Part shown: positions 23,490-34,270 of the stretch, one piece after another | How the letters are laid out: every line of letters begins with the position of its first letter | Numbering within the stretch: position 1 is the first letter of the stretch | NCBI RefSeq assembly: GCF_019649055.1 | Contig: NW_026570254.1 | Coordinates: forward strand, 372,001 to 436,000 | Direction: 5' to 3' | Source of the DNA: Paramacrobiotus metropolitanus | Taxonomy: Eukaryota > Tardigrada > Eutardigrada > Parachela > Macrobiotidae | DNA length: 64,000 nt | Position numbers and translations under genes: made by a program | Notes under the pieces: model-generated | Databases searched by the model: none | Told to the model about the DNA's origin: nothing | What the model saw: only the letters and a program-made list of their open reading frames with translations

Positions 23490-24830
23490 AGTTCCATAGC
23501 ACGTCTCAATTCATCAAAATAACTAATACAAGTGCACCACCAACGCCACGGAACATGTTGGACAGGGCGCCCATAAAGAATGTCGAAACCTTAATTTTGG
23601 CAATTTTCATCATGGCGTCCAGTGAATTCTTGTAGAAATTTCGTTGCCTGCCGACTGCATCATCACGCGTCGTCACGGTATCCCACGGATACCTAAAGCA
23701 CAAACAAAATTCAGAAAACGTACTAATAACGGAGCTGAGTTAGAATTATGCCATAAATTCGGCAAACGCCGTGACGGTGAGGGCGATCTTAAAGTTAAGC
23801 ATGATGGGCACTCTGCCTTCTTTGAAGTAAATTTTAAATGTGTCAGATACACCAAAATATGCAGCTCGATAAATAAATATTCCCTGGACGGAAACGTTGA
23901 AGCTGCGATACAAGGCGCGAATGCCATCGGTTTGGTAGGTTTTTCTCATACAGTTTCATAAACCAGTGAACTTACGAGTCCCCGCGTTCTCACTGACATC
24001 CACTCTAAAAACAGCTCATTTCAAACGTAGTCAGCCAGTCAGCCAGCAATTCCATGCACGTCCGATCTACTGTACTAAACTGTTGAAATCTTTTGCAATA
24101 CTTTTGTTCAACATTTGTGTTTGTTGTTCAAATTCCAAAATTCTGAGATTAAATTATGGAAATCACATAACATTACACAACAAATGACGTCAATTCCGAA
24201 AAACACTGTTGAAAGCAGAAAGAGAGTTGGAACATACGTCTTAATGTAATTAACTCGGAAATCCAAGTTCTACACTATAAGCTGGTATAATTCCATAAAT
24301 CTATTAATTTTAAAAAAATAATTCAGTTACTCGCAATAACGGATAATCAACAATTTCGATCCGGTTAAATGAAACGAAGAACTAAACTTTCTCGCAAAGA
24401 ACCAGTCAGTATATAGTACTCGTACAAGTACATACCAAGCCGAGTTCGGGCAAAATCCAAGGTAAAACCAGCGACGTCATACCAGCTGCACCCCCGGCCA
24501 GAACATGCCCAAGAAGGAGTAGAAAAACTGTTTATTCTTGTCAACGCCCGACAAGAAGATGCGCTCACATTGGCCTTTAAATGCAAAATTCAAGGCTTGC
24601 GTGGGGAAATACCGAATGACGTTGCCCCAGTTACCACATCAGAAATTGATTTATCCCCGCTCCTCCAAATACAAATGAAAGCGCCCATCTTGCCTTTATA
24701 GCGCTGCTGCTTTCTATAGTCTTTCTGCACCTGTTTAATGAGCTTGACACGCTCTAACGGGGCTACAGCCGTTTTGGAAATGGCTGCGGCAATTCCCCAG
24801 TCATAAAATCCTTGAATACTGCTGTCGCAT
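23490..24830 (-). pseudogene. ADP/ATP translocase (SLC25A4/5/6-type) pseudogene
   Basis: Minus-strand pieces appear in order. At 24815-24600: AAAISKTAVAPLERVKLIKQ, then in another frame [18 protein letters not shown]. At about 24580-24440: [35 protein letters not shown] followed by donor GTATGTAC. At 23950-23490: TDGIRALYRSFNVSVQGIFI, YRAAYFGVSDT, YPWDTV and MFRGVGGALVLV. This is the mitochondrial adenine nucleotide carrier, six membrane helices in three repeats, with the PLERVK and LDFARTRL signatures. The diagnostic RRRMMM motif is lost (reads TTRDDAVGRQR), several frameshifts are present, and no GT donor follows AEFMA although the acceptor before YPWDTV remains. Introns are kept, so it is a decayed genomic copy. 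The functional paralogue must be elsewhere. Confidence 0.9.
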
Positions 24831-25370
24831 CCATGATGAAGGTATCAGCTACGTCAAATTATCCGAGGGAGGAACCAGCGATATGCAGTCCTACGAAAAT
24901 ATAAAAGTACGGATGACCACCTGCGGCGGCCGCTGTCTGTATGCACAAGCAAGTTTACAGTGTCAAGGGGATACACGCTGCACACGCAGTCATTCAAATC
25001 AATTTAACAATGACGAAAAACCTCGCAACTTGCTCAAAGATGTTGTCCAAACTAGTACTGTAGCAGAAAACGCAACAAATCAGATACCTTGCAATCCTTA
25101 TCGTAAGCATGGCAAGGTTTACGATAAATTGTTTATTGTAGGCTTTTACGACAATTCGATTAAACGCAGGAGCACTAGTGTTACTTAAATTTTAATAAAA
25201 CGACACGTAGCGAAACCACTTACAATCAAGAGACAACCAGTGGCAGAAGGTCTGTAGTCGTTCCTGCCGGCCGACTTATTTTCAAATTTCGAAAAACTTT
25301 AACCTGTTTAATTGTTTACGCAAACCTTAACTTTATGGTTCTTCATTTTCAACACGCCACAGAAAGTCTT

Positions 25371-26010
25371 TCACGCCTTCAATCTCAATCTCGTCCGAAT
25401 CCACTGCAAGCATAACGTCCTTGCGCGCAACAACTTGAACAAGACAAAATCATCGTGTAAATAACTGTATCGACCACGCAAGCTGGCTGCACACCGAAAT
25501 GCAGCGATTACGAGCACGATGCAAATCCTCAAGTTTTCACAGACCTTTTTAAACTTTTCCACCATTTCTGGGCTGAATTTACCGCAGCCTGCCTTCAAGC
25601 TGCAACACAAAATAAACCGTTTTAAAAAATGAATTTAAAATCATTACTTAATTTAAATGATTACTAATTTCGGATCGGTGCACTTACTTTAAACTTTCCA
25701 GAAAAGCAAAATTCAACGGAATGCCGTCATGCACTTCGGCCTGACTGGTTCTCGGAACAGTCGCAGATGCGGCAGATAACGAGGAAAACACATCTGCAGG
25801 CTGCAGCAAATTCACATCCTGTGGTAGACGAGGTTGAAACATAACAGTAGCGGATCCCACATCAGCCTGTTTCTTCTTTTCTGCCAGTTGTGCGAGTTTC
25901 TTCCCTTTCTCTCGGCGATTCTTGAACCAAGTCCAAACTCCTTTTTCCCGTGGCTTCCAGGTTGGCCGATTTTTCAGCGATATGCGCGGGCCACGGAATA
26001 AGGAATTTTC
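25371..26010 (-). CDS. Possible divergent homeodomain fragment, unassigned
   Basis: The minus-strand frame from about 26000 to 25690 reads KGVWTWFKNRREKGKKLAQL, resembling the third homeodomain helix (WFxNRR), then an acidic/Ser-rich tail ending PLNFAFLESLK. After an intron (acceptor TTGCAG at about 25600) a further block reads AGCGKFSPEMVEKFKKVCEN, which recalls the start of a SIX domain but is in the wrong order for a SIX gene. No start codon, helix 1-2 region or clear stop could be placed. It may be a fragment of a divergent or broken gene. The WFxNRR similarity is short and could be chance. Confidence 0.3.
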
Positions 26011-26349
26011 AGCCCTCCATTATAATAAGCACATAATATCAAGCTCTGCTCAAGGCTGAAAATGCTCTTTAGTGGTGTACTGGCGGATTTTGGGTTCTCA
26101 GAACTTCTCCACCGGCTTCCATTTTCCAAATGATAAATCAAATGACTGCCACATGAATCAAAATATTCCTAGAAAACCCAAGAAATGGGAAGAACGGGAA
26201 GAATTCAGTTTTAAAAGCTGGGCGCATATTCGCAAGTACAGTACTGTAAAGTGTAAACAGTAAAACTAGCACAGCGGAATGGCAGACACAGATGACTCAG
26301 CATTTAGTGAGTCGAACGTGCTGAACGAAACCACAAGTTCGTAATGCCT

Positions 26350-26830
26350 TTTCCGGTGCACAAGGCGCCAGTTACGTTACTAAATCACCACATTCCAATC
26401 ATCACTTTTACATCAGGAGTTTAAGCTCACCGCTTTTGAACTCACCACTCTTAACTTACCGCCCAGAACTCACCGCATATAAATCACCGATTAACTCTCA
26501 CTTTCACATCCCCATTTTCTAATCAACACTAATTTATCAGCAGTTATTATTCACTAATTATAGATCACGGTGATCACCACTCATAACTCATCACTTCACG
26601 TTATTTTAATTTTGCGCGTTTTGTACGCCATAAATGTGCCCTGTAAATTGTGCGGCGATGCCGATTGCCGTGGTATTGGATAACGCCTAACGTGCGGTTG
26701 TTTTCGCGTGTTACATGGCGCATGCGCGTTTCCCCTTTTGGCGCACTGCGAAATTCCTGTAGTTAGTGACGTCAAAATGTCACACTGCCAGTCTGCAGTC
26801 CCGGCGAGAACCACGAATTCCTGTGGCTTT
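26350..26830 (-). repeat. Dispersed repeat, copy 2 (inverted relative to copy 1)
   Basis: The reverse complement of this stretch matches 10713-10812 and about 11540-11850, including GTGACGTCA-type and GCGCGTTTTGTACGCC words and the run of degenerate TGGTGATTTA/GGTGAGTT units (26380-26600). Here the matching parts are separated by only about 80 bp, so this copy is closer to the uninterrupted form. Confidence 0.7.
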
Positions 26831-27060
26831 GGGCTTTGATGTTTACGGATTGATGGGTATCCGATTTCGATCCTTTTGTCAGCAGGCGATGATCGCGTCC
26901 GACTTCTTTTTGCTCTGTTACAAATACAAAAGTTTAGAGCAGGCGGGCGCTATGTAGTTCCTTCACGAATGTACCAGACCTCAGTTAAAGCTCACATTCC
27001 TGTGGCTTTGGGCTTTGATGTTTACGGATTGATGGGTATCCGATTTCGATCCTTTTGTCA
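26817..27060. repeat. 65-bp direct repeat, 179 bp apart
   Basis: ATTCCTGTGGCTTTGGGCTT and the following 45 bases occur identically at 26817-26881 and 26996-27060. It overlaps the edge of the dispersed repeat, so the outer unit may be a target-flank duplication. Confidence 0.9.
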
Positions 27061-27298
27061 CAGTTTTGTATCTTCCTTTTTCCACTTTTGGCCATTAGAT
27101 GGTTAAATATTAAAAGAGTGAGCAGGCATTCAGGTAGAACTATCCGGAACGCGCGACTACTTGTTGCTCTGCAGAGTACAGACCCCGAGTAGGTTTAGTA
27201 GCTCACACCGGGGCGCTCTCGCCGAATCAGGAGGAGTCCGTCACGAATCCGGCTATCACTTACGGTCAACTAATTTTGGATCGCAGAGGATTTCAACT

Positions 27299-27734
27299 AT
27301 GGGAGCACATCGTAATGTCAACAAGAGGAAGGTTCGTATTTGCTTGTAATAATATTGCTGCTATTCAGCTATTGCGTTCAAGTTGGTTTTCACGTGTGAC
27401 TACCCATCTTGTTTCTGATGCTCAGATCTGAAATACTGTAATTTTGTAGAAGGATACATCCAAGATCCGCCGCGAGAGGAAGGAAATCAAGCGGACAAAA
27501 GCAGCTACAAGCATTCTTCGACGAGAGGGTAGACCTGTGACTGAAACTACCGTGAAGAATACAGTTAAAGACCTTCAAGGGAAACAGAAGACACTCCAAC
27601 ACCGACTGTCGAAGAAGAAGCAGCGAAAGATTGTGAAACAGCTGATGCACGAAAAGAAGTTACAAAATCAAATGGAAGTGGAAACCGGCACGCTTACTGT
27701 AAGCAAACCAGTGAACGATGTAGAAATGAGGTAA
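27299..27734 (+). CDS. C11orf98-like small basic protein
   Basis: Exons 27299-27331 and 27450-27734 join in phase 0 (donor GTTCGT, acceptor TTTTGTAG) to a 105-residue, highly basic protein. It starts MGAHRNVNKRKKDTSKIRRE and carries LSKKKQRKIVKQLMHEKK, then MEVE and a C-terminal DVEM. The MG-x-x-x-N start, the KKKxRK helix, the MEVE motif and DVEM near the end match the C11orf98 family of small nuclear/nucleolar proteins of unknown function. Length is close to the human protein. No other domain is seen. It lies upstream of PSMA4 in convergent orientation. Confidence 0.65.
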
Positions 27735-28174
27735 CCAAGGGTCCAAGAATTGTCAAAGGATTAATTTCGGTGTTTGTTTGGGTTTACAATTGTTGATGCC
27801 CCATCGAATCGTTTCTTTTTGCTGTCGAATTTAAAGTACAGTACCATATTTTGAATGCGTATGTTAGTACTCTGTACTTATCGTTATGAGTTTCTTTAAA
27901 ATTAATATGGCATTGCAGTAAGTTTACTGCAGCCAATTTATGTTATTAATTTCTGTTATCGTTGAAAATCGAAAATTTTATTAAATCACTTGTACGATAT
28001 TTCACGGAACATGAACACAACCCGAGACGCAACTTGCACTTGTTAGCGTTAGTGAACGTGATGATCTATTAGTAATCTTCGAGTTCGATGACGGAAAGAA
28101 CTGTACATTCTGGTCAGCACAGTAAGACATCATCGTAGGCCGACAAAATGTTATAAAAACAGGCTTGTGTTTAC
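27735..28174. other. 3' intergenic between two convergent genes
   Basis: Non-coding sequence between the C11orf98-like and PSMA4 stop codons; it should hold both 3' UTRs. No gene seen. Confidence 0.5.
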
Positions 28175-30095
28175 TCATTTTAGTACTGGTTTGCGAGGAA
28201 TAGTTTTTTCTTTCTCTTTCTTCTCTGCTTCAAGACGAGCTTCTTCGGCGTCCACTTCCTTGATGATAACATCGACCTCCTCATTACTCCAGATTCGAAG
28301 GACAGTACGGTTATTGGCTCTCGTAAGGGTTGCCAATTCAACTGCAAAATAGTGTCAAACGTTACTCAATTTGTCAACCGCGCTTACGAGTTACGACTTC
28401 TGCAAAACTTGTAGTTACTCTTTTCAGCCGTCAACTTAGTAACATCCAGCGTTTTGTGCATGACTTTGACGGCCAACTTCACCGCATCCGGAAGCTTAGT
28501 GGATTCTGGCTCGAATTCTTGTTTCAGTATGCCTATCGCGGTCTGAAAGTGACAAAGGCGAACAACTTTTCATTTCGCAATCACACCGAAAAAGCTTGGA
28601 AGAAAAACATACTGCAGCGTTTTTCCCGATACAGGTGGCTTTCCATCCGCTATAGTTTCCGCTGGGGTCTGACTGATAAAGCTGGAAACCATAATGCCGG
28701 TCCCATCCCATGTATATGAAAGAAGCGCCATATGGCCGCTGGCCTAAACAAAAGCGTGAAAAGTAAATGAATAATATACTAGGAAATAAATTCAAATAAT
28801 TACTACGGTATGTACAATTTTCTTCTGGCTAGAACAATCTTTGGTTCAAACAATGTTTAACAACGATTAGATGTAGTTCGAATGAAATTCTTGCAATTTA
28901 CCATCAGTAATTACACAGCGTACAAAGCAAAAGTATGTACTACGTACTCGTACAGGGACATACAGATATGAAAAAAGGACAACATGCGCTCGCTTTGAAA
29001 AGCAGGAAAGCACAAAAACGAGAAATGCAACAATTTCGCTTACCGCCGTACTGTGTGTAGGCTTGTTTGAGATCGCAAAGGTTGACCACTAACTGTTCGC
29101 AGGGGATCGGTTCTCCATAATTCAAAGCGTATCTGTGAAATTCAGGTACCACTTCATTGCCATTCACAAATCTTAAAGAGATGTGCATCAAGTCGGTGTC
29201 AACAGCAAGGACAGCACGCGACAACCTATTGCCAGACTTGAGAGCAAAAGTAGTACTACTATCGAATCACTACATTTACGCTAATTTTCTAATTGATCAC
29301 GGCACGGAGGATGTGCATTGGAAGTAGACACATCATAACCGGTAAGTAAAAAGTTCAATTTGAAGTTGTAAGTGTAACAAAAGGTGCGAAACCGCTGCTT
29401 ACTAAAAATAAAAAAGCGCATACTGCCCTGGTTTCCATAAATAAAATTTTACCTGATGATCTGCAATCTCATAAGCTCTTTGCCAAAAAGTCGAAAACAC
29501 AACTATTACAAACGTTCAGAAATAAAAATTCCACAAAACAGAGCGCCCACAGCGATACCCGTTTAAAGTCTAACCTCTGAGCTGCCATCCGCAAATGATT
29601 TATTAAAGCGTTGGCATCCGATGTGATTCCCGCGACGCTGCACGCCATATCTCTACAAAGCAAAGAGATAAATCTCCGACTCGTCCACAAGCCCCAGAAA
29701 GACCGCAGTGGCGCAGTCCCTTACTCGTTCAGTTTATAAATCTTTTCGGACTTGAAGACGCTCTCATCAAGGAGTTTGCTGGTTGTGGGTCGCTCTCCGG
29801 CCAGAACCACTCCGTCGATGGCCTGCACTCCGAGACATGTGCCAGCGTGTCCGATTGCTTCCATGGCGTATTCCACTTGGTACAGACGCCCTAAACAGGT
29901 AGGACATCCTTCACGTTATCGATCAACAGTTCCGGTCAGCAGCTTGCAAACTATTAATAGGAAGCTAAAACAGCCGCCGTACGGTACCTTCCGGAGAGAA
30001 TATAGTTGTACGGGTATCGAAGCGCCGCGCCTGAAAGAGTCGACATGCATACTTCTCCGCGTGCAAACATGGCATTAAGGAGATTTACGAACCAT
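28175..30095 (-). CDS. PSMA4: Proteasome subunit alpha type-4
   Basis: Eight exons (30095-30093, 30030-29988, 29890-29725, 29652-29575, 29132-29044, 28743-28613, 28542-28419, 28341-28175) join with GT-AG introns into an open frame of 266 residues, close to the 261 of human PSMA4. Signature stretches are [20 protein letters not shown] (the alpha-subunit N-terminal motif), [62 protein letters not shown] and [12 protein letters not shown] Lys/Glu-rich C-terminal tail follows. It forms part of the outer alpha ring of the 20S proteasome core, in cytosol and nucleus. The start rests on a three-base first exon (ATG then GTTCGT), which fits phase and Met-Ala-Arg-Arg spacing but needs transcript support. 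No damage seen. Confidence 0.95.
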
Positions 30096-31209
30096 TTCGG
30101 GAAGTGCTCAGTCTTGTGGATATTTCCAAGAAAACCAACTCAAGATGCTAAAACCGAAAGCCTAAAACAACAATTAGGATTTATTTGTCCGACTCAAGCC
30201 GTCAACACATCCAGATTCAAGACTCAGGAGCAAAGAAGAGTTCCGCGCTCACAGCGGTTATGGCAATACGTCTCCCGATCACAAGGAAAACAAGAAAACT
30301 TACTGCTGCTTTTTTCAGTCTGTGGGGAAAATGACAAATTACAAAACCAGCGTCAAGATTGTAAATTTTGTGAAACGTTTTAAATAAGCCGTGAAATTTG
30401 GAAACAGCTAACCAAGTTTTTTGCCAATTCATGAATGGTCGGTACAGGGATTACAGTTTATGAATCACAATTATTTTGTCCTACCGGAAACTGGTATAGT
30501 AAACAGTTGTCGGAGATTCGGAGTTTTGCAGTCTTACTCTCTTGCCCCAAAGCTGAGCTTAATGTAATTTTTTAAAAAATTCTGTAATTTAATCGTTTTT
30601 GACAATTGTGTTAACATTTCCAAATTCTAATAAATTAGCCTTAATTAGGGATAATGATTATTGATTACTTAGTTAATTTTAATGACTCCTTGGCTCGGCT
30701 CAGAAACTCCTTGTACTGTACATGTGCATTGTGCAGTGCGCCTGAGTGACTGCACTCCCCTGAGTACGGTGATCGCAGACTGCTTTTAAACCACTTTAAA
30801 CCTACGATTTGTCATCGACAAAACTTTTACAAAAAAGTTATCTGCATCAGTATGACTGTACCTCTGACAGGCTCTGAGCATGCGCTTTGGCGTCGCTAGT
30901 CTCGCTACCAATTGTCGTAGTACGTAGATCTATTCAACAACTTCGTGAATACGTTTTCTTGGACACTCCACAGTTGATTCGTTTTTTGTGTTAAAAATCT
31001 CACGCATCAAGCTCTATCAAGCTCAGGGTACGTCAAGCAGTTCGCTCCATCATCGCCAAGGAAAGTCATTTGTGACTTGGTTGGGGTTTTGTTCGGGTTG
31101 TTGTTTACGATTTACCGTTTTTCTTTAAATCCTTTTTTTCTTTCTTCAAACATTTTGTACCGTATTGCAGAATTCAGAGCCGTTTATCTGCAGCTTGAGA
31201 GTCGCAGAC
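30096..31209. promoter_or_regulatory. Divergent intergenic region between PSMA4 and ZNF706
   Basis: The two genes point away from each other, so this 1.1 kb must hold both promoters. The exon-like open stretch at 30217-30432 (minus) has no known motif. No specific element is recognised. Confidence 0.4.
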
Positions 31210-32155
31210 ATGGCTCGAGGACAACAGAAAATCCAATCCCAACAAAAAAATCAAGAGAAGATGGCTAAATTGAAAAAGGTAAAATCTTTAAGCAGCACTG
31301 CTGCGCTGATTTAATCAGTTTACGTTTTGTACGTCAACTGATCTGTAAAACGTCGCTCACAAGTCACAATAGAATTGCATACTTATTTTTTATAGTTCCG
31401 TTTTCGTAGTCTTTGCGGTTTTTGAGTCTTATCATGGCATCATACATCGGTTCTAAAATACCTTTCTCTGATTTTTTCGTGCTTTTCCTTTTTTAGCAAC
31501 AAGGATCAAGTCAAATCGGGACAGCGGCGGCTGCACTGAAACACAGTTGTGCTGTTTGTAAGGTCAGTCACTGCGTACTGTATAGATATTAGTGGGTACC
31601 GCGTAATGAAGGCTTTTCACCGTTGTTGTTACGTTGTATGCTAGTTTACACGTTTTAAACCTTATGTGCGTATCTCATGTAACAGTATTAAAGGGTACAA
31701 GCACTGGTGTAAGTCTGAATATTAACAGATATAATATAGTGTTATTAACAGATACGGTATATGTTCAACAATAAAAAAAACGGATTATCGACCTCAAAAA
31801 GTTTTGTTTTTTTATTTAATACTGTTTGTGTTTTATGTTTTTTATGTAATCGTTGTTCATATGGCAGGCAACACTAATTCGATGTTTTTTGTTGTGATCT
31901 GAGTCATGACAAGTTGATTGAAGTTTTTTTTTAATAATTCTGCTGAGTTGTTCACCAACATCAAATAGTGGTGAAGTTCCAGTGAAAATAAATTTCCATA
32001 TTAAATAACTAATATGCAACAAGTATGTGCATAGTCAGAGTAACCCTAAATTTTGTCTGTAGTCGCAAATGCCAGATGCGAAAACATATAAACAACATTT
32101 CGAAAATAAGCATCCCGGAAAAGAGCTTCCTGCGGAATTAAAAGACGTCCAGTGA
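31210..32155 (+). CDS. ZNF706: Zinc finger protein 706 homologue
   Basis: Exons 31210-31278, 31497-31562 and 32063-32155 join in phase 0 to 75 residues (human 76). The start MARGQQKIQSQQKNQEKMAK is the family signature (4F5-like basic N-terminus). It is followed by an Ala-rich linker and a single C2H2 finger, CAVCKSQMPDAKTYKQHFENKH, quoted here in two parts: CAVCKSQMPDAK then TYKQHFENKH; it ends ELPAELKDVQ. The protein is a small nuclear factor described in vertebrates as promoting exit from pluripotency; its role here is unknown. The finger is split by the second intron, about 500 nt. All splice sites are canonical. Confidence 0.95.
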
Positions 32156-32904
32156 GCCTGGTGCAAAGGATTCTTCGATTTCGATTCCCTGCCGACGATG
32201 GATTCCAACTCAGTTTATTTGTGGATGCACGAATGAGTGAGAAATGTTTTTTGGTTCGACTTGCATACTTTCCACAGCTATAGTTCATGCAATCTCTGCT
32301 CATTTCAGCTGTAATGCTTCGATTTGTTAGTCCACGATATGATGCGATTTGTACTATAATTACTGGCACTAAATGTGGTATTGAGCTAATGATTGTAGGT
32401 GAGAAATTATTCTATGATGTACGAGTACGTAAACGTATGGTGAACTTTTATGTTTTTTAATAAACTGTCTTCTAAAGAAATCTGTATTTTGGGCCAGTAC
32501 TGTAATACAGTATGACAATGATTTAGAATGGAATTAATGAATGGAACACTCCTGTTATTTAAAAAGCTTTGTGAGAAAAATCGGCAGGCCTGTATCTAGT
32601 ACTTCCATTCATTAGTACTTAAGCTCAAACTGAAAAAATCAACAATAAGCGACTTGGTTGATACAAAGCTTGGAAAGAATAAGAATCCCTTCTGTCAACA
32701 ACATCCCCATCGCTTTTTTTTGACATTTCCCGTTTTTCGAAGTATTATTCGTGAGGAATTTTCTGGAAAAAAAGGGTATGTGATAGTAGTCTGTACTCTT
32801 TACCTCAGTTTACTGTTAACCAAAAACAAATAAATATACTACGTTTATAAACAGACATTTATCCGTAAAAAATTGAGCGTGCACCAGACTGTTCGGTAAC
32901 CACT
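32156..32904. other. Convergent 3' intergenic
   Basis: Sequence between the ZNF706 and RAB24-like stop codons; no gene or element recognised. Confidence 0.45.
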
Positions 32905-34270
32905 TTACGTACTGCGTGTCCGATAGGAGCTGGAGTTAACGAATGCTTTGGCAATATCCAAAAACAGTTCACCTAATAATAACAATGATGACCACGTCTT
33001 CATCGCCTTGCCTTGTGCGGATAAAAACTGTAATTAATTTATTAACCCCAGACAGAGTAACAATCTGTTCCGCAGACATACCGACGTTTTCCCCTGTTAT
33101 GCTCGATGTTTCAACATATTCTCCGCCGTTTTCTAAAACATTAGAACCTGCTTTAAACTATTAAAAATACAGTACGCTATGACACTTATATGTGCCATTT
33201 TTGTACCATCCGCAAATTCTCGGGCGGTGTGAAAGTCCACCTGCCGGTTCGCTTTGTCGACTTCTACTTTGTCCTTCTTCGTTCCACATAAATAAATCTT
33301 GCAGTTCTAAAACAGTGAATTTTCATTGGTGAAACAAAATCAGAGAATCTCCCGAGTGCACTCTGTTGATATACTTCTTCATTGGTTTTCAGCTCTGCCA
33401 TCCAGAATTTTACGCGTTCAAAACTGTCTTCATCTGTCAGATCAAAGCATATTATTGCTGCCCAGGCTCCACGATAAAACATCTTGGACAAGGCTTCGTA
33501 CCGCTCACTTCCCGCGGTGTCCTGCAAGATTAGCTTTCACTTGTTATGGGAGTTTCACACGGAAACACTGAATTAACTGAATTCTCACACTGCGATTATA
33601 AAATTCATACATAAATACTTGTTCTGTACAAAAAACTTACAGTAGCATTAACAAATAACAGGTATTGCACGAGTATTGTTACAGTTGTAAGGAAAATTCC
33701 ATTGGGAGTAACACAAAGCGATAGCAGATAAGAACAGTACGGTAGTACTAATAGTCAGAATCAACAGCAGATCCGAAGATCGGAAGAGGCTTCCGGTGCA
33801 CCCTAATACTATTGACTTTCAAGTTGTAAAAAATAAGAAATTAAAGGCCTTCACTTACCCAAATGCCCATTATGACTGAATCCGTACCGACATCAACCCG
33901 CTTGGCAGCGAATGCAGCACCAATTGTCTGCAACAACATCATATCGGACATCATTTTCTAACCAGAATTTTAAAAAAGAACATAACTGATATTCACTGTC
34001 AATCTTATTCTTGCCGTCTGATATGCTGCAGCGCTGTGCTTTTCGTTTACAAAACGATCCACCAGACACGTTTTACCTAAAAAACGCCTTCACATTGATA
34101 TGTTATTGTATTAAAACCCGAAAAGACGTGACCGAATTTATGTAACTGATGCAATAATTTCCATCAAAAAGAAATAATGAATTTATCGTCTATACTTTGC
34201 ATAAACTGTGCTCACCGGCATTGTGACGGCCTAACAATACAACTTTTATATCCGGACCCGCAACAGCCAT
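32905..34270 (-). CDS. RAB24: Rab24-like small GTPase
   Basis: Seven exons (34270-34216, 34076-34015, 33927-33859, 33521-33375, 33306-33207, 33147-33082, 32972-32905) join in one open frame of 188 residues. P-loop GRHNAGKT; switch region QTTIGAAFAAKRV; WDTAGSERYEALSKMFYRGA with Ser in place of the usual catalytic Gln, a Rab24 hallmark implying low GTPase activity; GTKKDK as the base-binding motif; ETSSITGENV near the end. Rab24 acts in autophagosome turnover and endosomal sorting in other animals. Oddities: intron 2 has a GC donor (ACG then GCAAGA), and the C-terminus (FVNSSSYRTRST) has no prenylation cysteines, unlike the CC motif of the family. A further 3' exon might restore it, but none is seen. 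Confidence 0.9.

Noticed and set aside
29133-29224. Minus-strand start [19 protein letters not shown] in front of PSMA4 exon 4
   Set aside because: PSMA4 reads directly from exon 3 to TACGCTTTGAATTATGG after an AG at 29133, so this part is intron.
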